From Limonium bicolor (Eukaryota > Streptophyta > Magnoliopsida > Caryophyllales > Plumbaginaceae): a DNA stretch of 64,000 nt. Shown in pieces: positions 60,501 through 64,000 of this stretch. The position numbers and the translations under genes were made by a program. Under the pieces are notes generated by a model. That model saw only the letters and a list, made by a program, of their open reading frames with translations. It was not told the DNA's origin and made no database searches. The stretch is taken from NCBI GenBank assembly GCA_023374045.1, contig CM041776.1, positions 319,449,925 through 319,513,924 on the forward strand. Reading direction: 5' to 3'. Numbering within the stretch: the stretch's first letter is position 1; each line of letters opens with the position of its first letter.

Positions 60501-62683
60501 ATATGTCATAGTGTGGAAAATATAGTATAGTTCAATAACTATGTGTTACCACAATTAAAATGATATGAGATGAAGGGAAATGAATAATAAACATTGGATA
60601 TGGAATTCTAATGTTAAGAGTGTACATGAAATAATAAGGATTTATATAATGCAAAGTATTTGTACATATGAATTATACAACATTACACTTGGAAAAACTA
60701 ACCTTAGAAAAATAAATACTAAGGTGAGATGTATAGTGCATGACGAAGAATCATACATGCAATAAAGAAACAAACTATACGATCTACAAAGATACGTTTA
60801 AGTTACATGCGATAACAAAGTCCAACAATAAGTATGTTAATATACGAGATAAGACTACGCATGTAATGTAACACTTTTCCAATCTCGAGTTAAACCGAAA
60901 GCCCGACCAACATTGACAGTTAATAACGGGGGGTTAACCGGGAGTTATTAGTGACGGTACGGGGTACCGTAGAATTTTGTGTTGTTATACAGTATGCTAA
61001 TCAGTAGCATTATGTATTGTATAGACTGTTAGAGACGACACACGGAGCATAGGATCTTGCTGATTCATACTCCACCGTAATACACCAGGGTGAACGGTAT
61101 GTTATTTATGTGGCTTGATTGTCTCTGAGGACTTCCTCAGTTCAGACATTGTGTGAAAATCTGTGATAAGATTGAATGTCTGCTTGTGTGAATTAAGATG
61201 CTTGAGTTGTGTATAATGCTGCTTTACTATTACTGTCATGCGATAACAGTACCGTTCGTATATATGAACATATTATAAAACGAACTAGCGGCAGTGATGC
61301 TATCTTGTATGTGTAACATAAGGAACGTAAGTAAACGTTGTAGCATCAGGATAATAAGATATATATATTATTTGAGACTTATATACGGAGCATTGGCCTC
61401 TTTAACGCCGCTCTCGTATCTAACACTGGATCCCGAGTCGACATACTCAGGATTGGACTAACGACCTTAGTCTATTGTGTTAAGGAAAGTAATAAAATGA
61501 TGCGATGGTATAGATAAGTTATCAAGAGGATGTGGCTCTTGCTGTGAAATGTGATCCATTAACGATACTAGGATACCGTGTGGTAACCGTAAGTATCAGG
61601 ATAGATTTCCAACGAACTACAGATTGTTCGTAGGACGGAGACTCTACCGCTGGAGTGGCTACTGCCGTGGGTGACCCGCCAAAGAGATGGGTAACTTAGA
61701 GACACGTCGTTCTAATGAGACGTTGTCAATAGACATGACTGAACAATTACGAACGATTTTATTAACTCGTACATTAGGTGAACATTATTTGGGCGTGCAT
61801 GCCAAAGACGAGAGTTCATACTCGTTTATAATTCTCGTTGTTTCGCCTTGTTGTTCATTGGTTATGCTGTGTGGTTATGTGTGGTATGTTGGTGGTGTTG
61901 ATTGTATAAGTCGTTGTACTCATAAGTGTATGTTGTGAATTGGATTAATTAAATAAACTGTACTTATATCTGTGTGTGAACTGGATGAGTCGAGTCACTG
62001 TGCTCGTGTGTGGATTTTGTGGATTGTTCGTCGAACGAGTTGCCGTACTCAACTATGTAACTTTCAGGTGTTGTTGGAGTGGAGTCTACATACTCATAAG
62101 CGTTATAACGCTTTCAATGGTCTATTACGATGCGATGTGTGGAGCCGGGGGCTTATTTGTTATTTGAGTTTACTGTAAATATAATGTTGCTTTACAGTTC
62201 TAATATTAAACTATTTGCATGAAAATGGTTTGCATGCTCTCGACCAAATAACTGAATGGTCCGAGGGTGCATGACAGTCAGGTAATAACATACTCAGCGG
62301 GGGCTGATTCCATACCACAAACTACCATTTTTGCAGGTATGCATCTTCCGGTGCCGGCAAAGAGAGTGACGCGCTGGGTAGTATGATTACAGTTATTCTA
62401 ACATGCACTGTTGCATTTTGATACGAATCTAGAAATGTGTATAGGTTTTGGATACTTAGAAAGCTCACTGTGAATGTATTATATTTTGGTTTGGGAAGTT
62501 TAGATCTATCTCTTGTTGTCACTGCGAGAAAATGTTTCGTATGTAAGAATATATCAGGAAGTACGTTATTACTCGTATGGGCGAGTAAGAACGGTGACAC
62601 CAGTAGTTGACTTGTTGAGATTACCGCTGCGATTATATTATTAAGTAAGATGATTAGGAGTCGATTAGAGTAGGGGTGTTACA
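57530..62683 (+). repeat. right LTR (5154 bp) of LARD-like element
   Basis: Starts TGAAATACCCCTAATC and ends GGGGTGTTACA. It is longer than the left LTR mainly because of about 60 extra bases near 58620-58680, where AATCTGTTGGTTAGTCATTT is present twice. Other differences are mostly one-base length changes in A or T runs with fewer substitutions. Confidence 0.95.
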
Positions 62684-64000
62684 TCTGCACTCTGTATGAC
62701 TGAGTGTTTTGGTATTGCACTTGTGCAGCTAATGATCAAGTGGGATAGCTAGGAATGTAGGAAATGTAAATCGTAGTAAACCTTTCTTTCACCAACAACA
62801 TGGCATAAGCCAGTTAAGCAAGTTTAGTAGAAAACCGTGCGGCCTAAGGCCAAAGAAGCACGAAGAGTGTAACACACACTAACAATCACAAGATGTGAAT
62901 TCCATCGGAATAAAAGGTGAAAGAAGATGTAAGGAAGTCACTAGGACCGACGCATAGAAAATGCAAGGTCATACAAGTAAAGAACACTTGTACTGAACCA
63001 GAAAAACTGGTATAATTCAGAAACAACTGACAACAGAGGAAGCACTACAGTTAGGTGGTGACTTGACCTCACCCGACAATAAGTCGGAGGAACTTAGCGA
63101 AAAATTGTGGGAGTACGAATAGTATGTATGATAGATAACCCGAGAGCTGGTTATAATCTAAACTCATTAAGTTTAAACGCGGTAAAAGAATACCACACTG
63201 TTAGTAAACCTTATTCCCACAATAGAGGGATAAAAAGGCTATGAGTAGCACATTTGGAATAACCAAAGAGCAATAAAGTACTAAGATTATCAGGGTCGCA
63301 CAGCAGAAGTTAGTGGACCCTAGCTAGGAGATTAATGTACCTAGTAAGTATAGCAAATTGGCTATTAATGCCTTAAAGCCTAAAAGGCTAGAACCGAATT
63401 AATGATGAGTTAAATAAACTCATATAGGAACTCTTGGTGCAAAGACTAAACTGTTGGTATGGTTAAGACCCTTTGACCAGAGCATATTCTATAGTATACC
63501 GTAGTGAAGCTAAACGCTTCAGTTTGCCCAAACTGATTAAACCAATGTTTAATAATAATAACATATGGTAGATTACGTGGGCGTAATCCCTTTTAAGGGG
63601 GGTAGAGCGAAAACCGCTGAATGTAAGTTTTATGAATAAAACACATAAACCGTAATGTGCATAGCACAAATGAGAATCAAATTGATGATTGATATTATGT
63701 TAAATAAACATAAGTATTCATTCATATTGTAATTATGGTAACTAGGCATTAGATATGCAAACACCATAGGATGAATGTACCCATCTTGTAACACCAGTGT
63801 AAGAGTATTGGTAAAGAAGAGTAATGAGTAGTGGACGGAACTCCACAAGTATTGTAGCCTTTGAAGAAGTAGTACGAAATGAATGAGAGTAGTAGATGAA
63901 TGAAGCTTATGAGTAGTGGAATCGTAGGTAAATTATTGGAAGTAAATTGAGGACAACTAAGTTTTACAAGTATGGTAACCCCTAGTTAGGATGATGGAGA
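62684..64000 (+). other. related retrotransposon-like sequence, non-coding, to window end
   Basis: Plus strand purine-rich like the LARD interior, no usable ORF. At 63571-63605 it has a GATTACGTGGGCGTAATC hairpin followed by CCTTTTAAGGGGGGTAGA, so a related element's 3' LTR may begin near 63606 and run off the window. It does not begin with a primer site, so it is not simply another interior joined to the right LTR. Confidence 0.5.

Larger units (their letters stand above)
46962..62683 (+). mobile_element. giant non-coding LTR retrotransposon (LARD-like), gypsy chromovirus-derived
   Basis: Two direct repeats of about 5.1 kb (46962-52055 and 57530-62683) surround a 5.5-kb internal region. The internal region starts with an initiator-Met primer site and ends with a purine tract just after a TTCGGGACGAA motif of the kind seen at the 3' end of plant chromovirus elements. 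No frame longer than about 100 residues exists internally and no gag, protease, RT or integrase motif is visible. Length, primer site and missing coding match the large retrotransposon derivative (LARD) pattern. The flanking pentamers AGTGC and TCTGC do not match, so the target duplication is lost, mutated, or the LTRs were joined by recombination. Confidence 0.85.

Noticed and set aside
1..64000. CRISPR arrays, bacterial operons, rRNA or intact tRNA genes
   Set aside because: None seen. The regular repeats present are palindromes, minisatellites or SINE units inside transposons, and the only tRNA-like sequences are SINE heads and primer sites.

Overview
This is plant nuclear DNA, most likely from a eudicot. 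It has no bacterial-type operons. Host genes are sparse and intron-split with GT/AG borders, and they sit in AT-rich sequence packed with nested transposable elements (Ty1/copia, an L1-type LINE, CACTA, hAT, a SINE and a very long-LTR gypsy derivative).

Layout. 1-4383: 3' part of a Tork/Tnt1-like copia element with its 3' LTR. 4790-8618: a dead copy of an SPX-domain gene (phosphate-status sensor family). 8619-13320: intergenic DNA with an LTR/PBS relic, a hAT-like element and a truncated CACTA end. 13323-26568: an L1-type LINE on the minus strand, cut by three later insertions: a hAT MITE (13426-14000, 8-bp TSD), a solo LTR (14484-18206, 5-bp TSD) and a 4.3-kb CACTA element (19871-24209, 3-bp TSD). 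The reading frame runs across each empty site. 27139-30057: the second, much better SPX copy, with one PHR1-type P1BS site upstream and two in intron 2. 31671-33266: a tRNA-derived SINE whose body has expanded into a tandem array. 34754-43250: a complete but coding-dead copia element with CACAC TSDs, split by a second CACTA element (39313-42910). 44588-45908: a four-exon class III peroxidase of the PRX25 type. 46962-62683: a 15.7-kb non-coding LTR element with about 5.1-kb LTRs (LARD-like, derived from a gypsy chromovirus). 62684-64000: sequence of the same character, ending with another chromovirus-type 3' motif.

How it fits together. The two SPX copies are direct tandem paralogues now about 22 kb apart, and much of the DNA between them is transposon. 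The upstream copy lies 400 bp from a copia LTR and is clearly dead. The downstream copy keeps its promoter motif and splice sites but carries a -1 and a +1 single-base indel in exon 3. The peroxidase likewise carries a +1 and a -1. The two 5.1-kb LTRs differ from each other largely by homopolymer-length changes, so uncorrected long-read consensus errors are a real alternative to pseudogenization for these two genes.

The most unusual structures are a nearly loopless 1.45-kb palindrome inside the 4.3-kb CACTA element, five regularly spaced short palindromes inside the solo LTR, and the SINE with a tandemly amplified body. I see no complete novel enzymatic system. The novelty here is structural.
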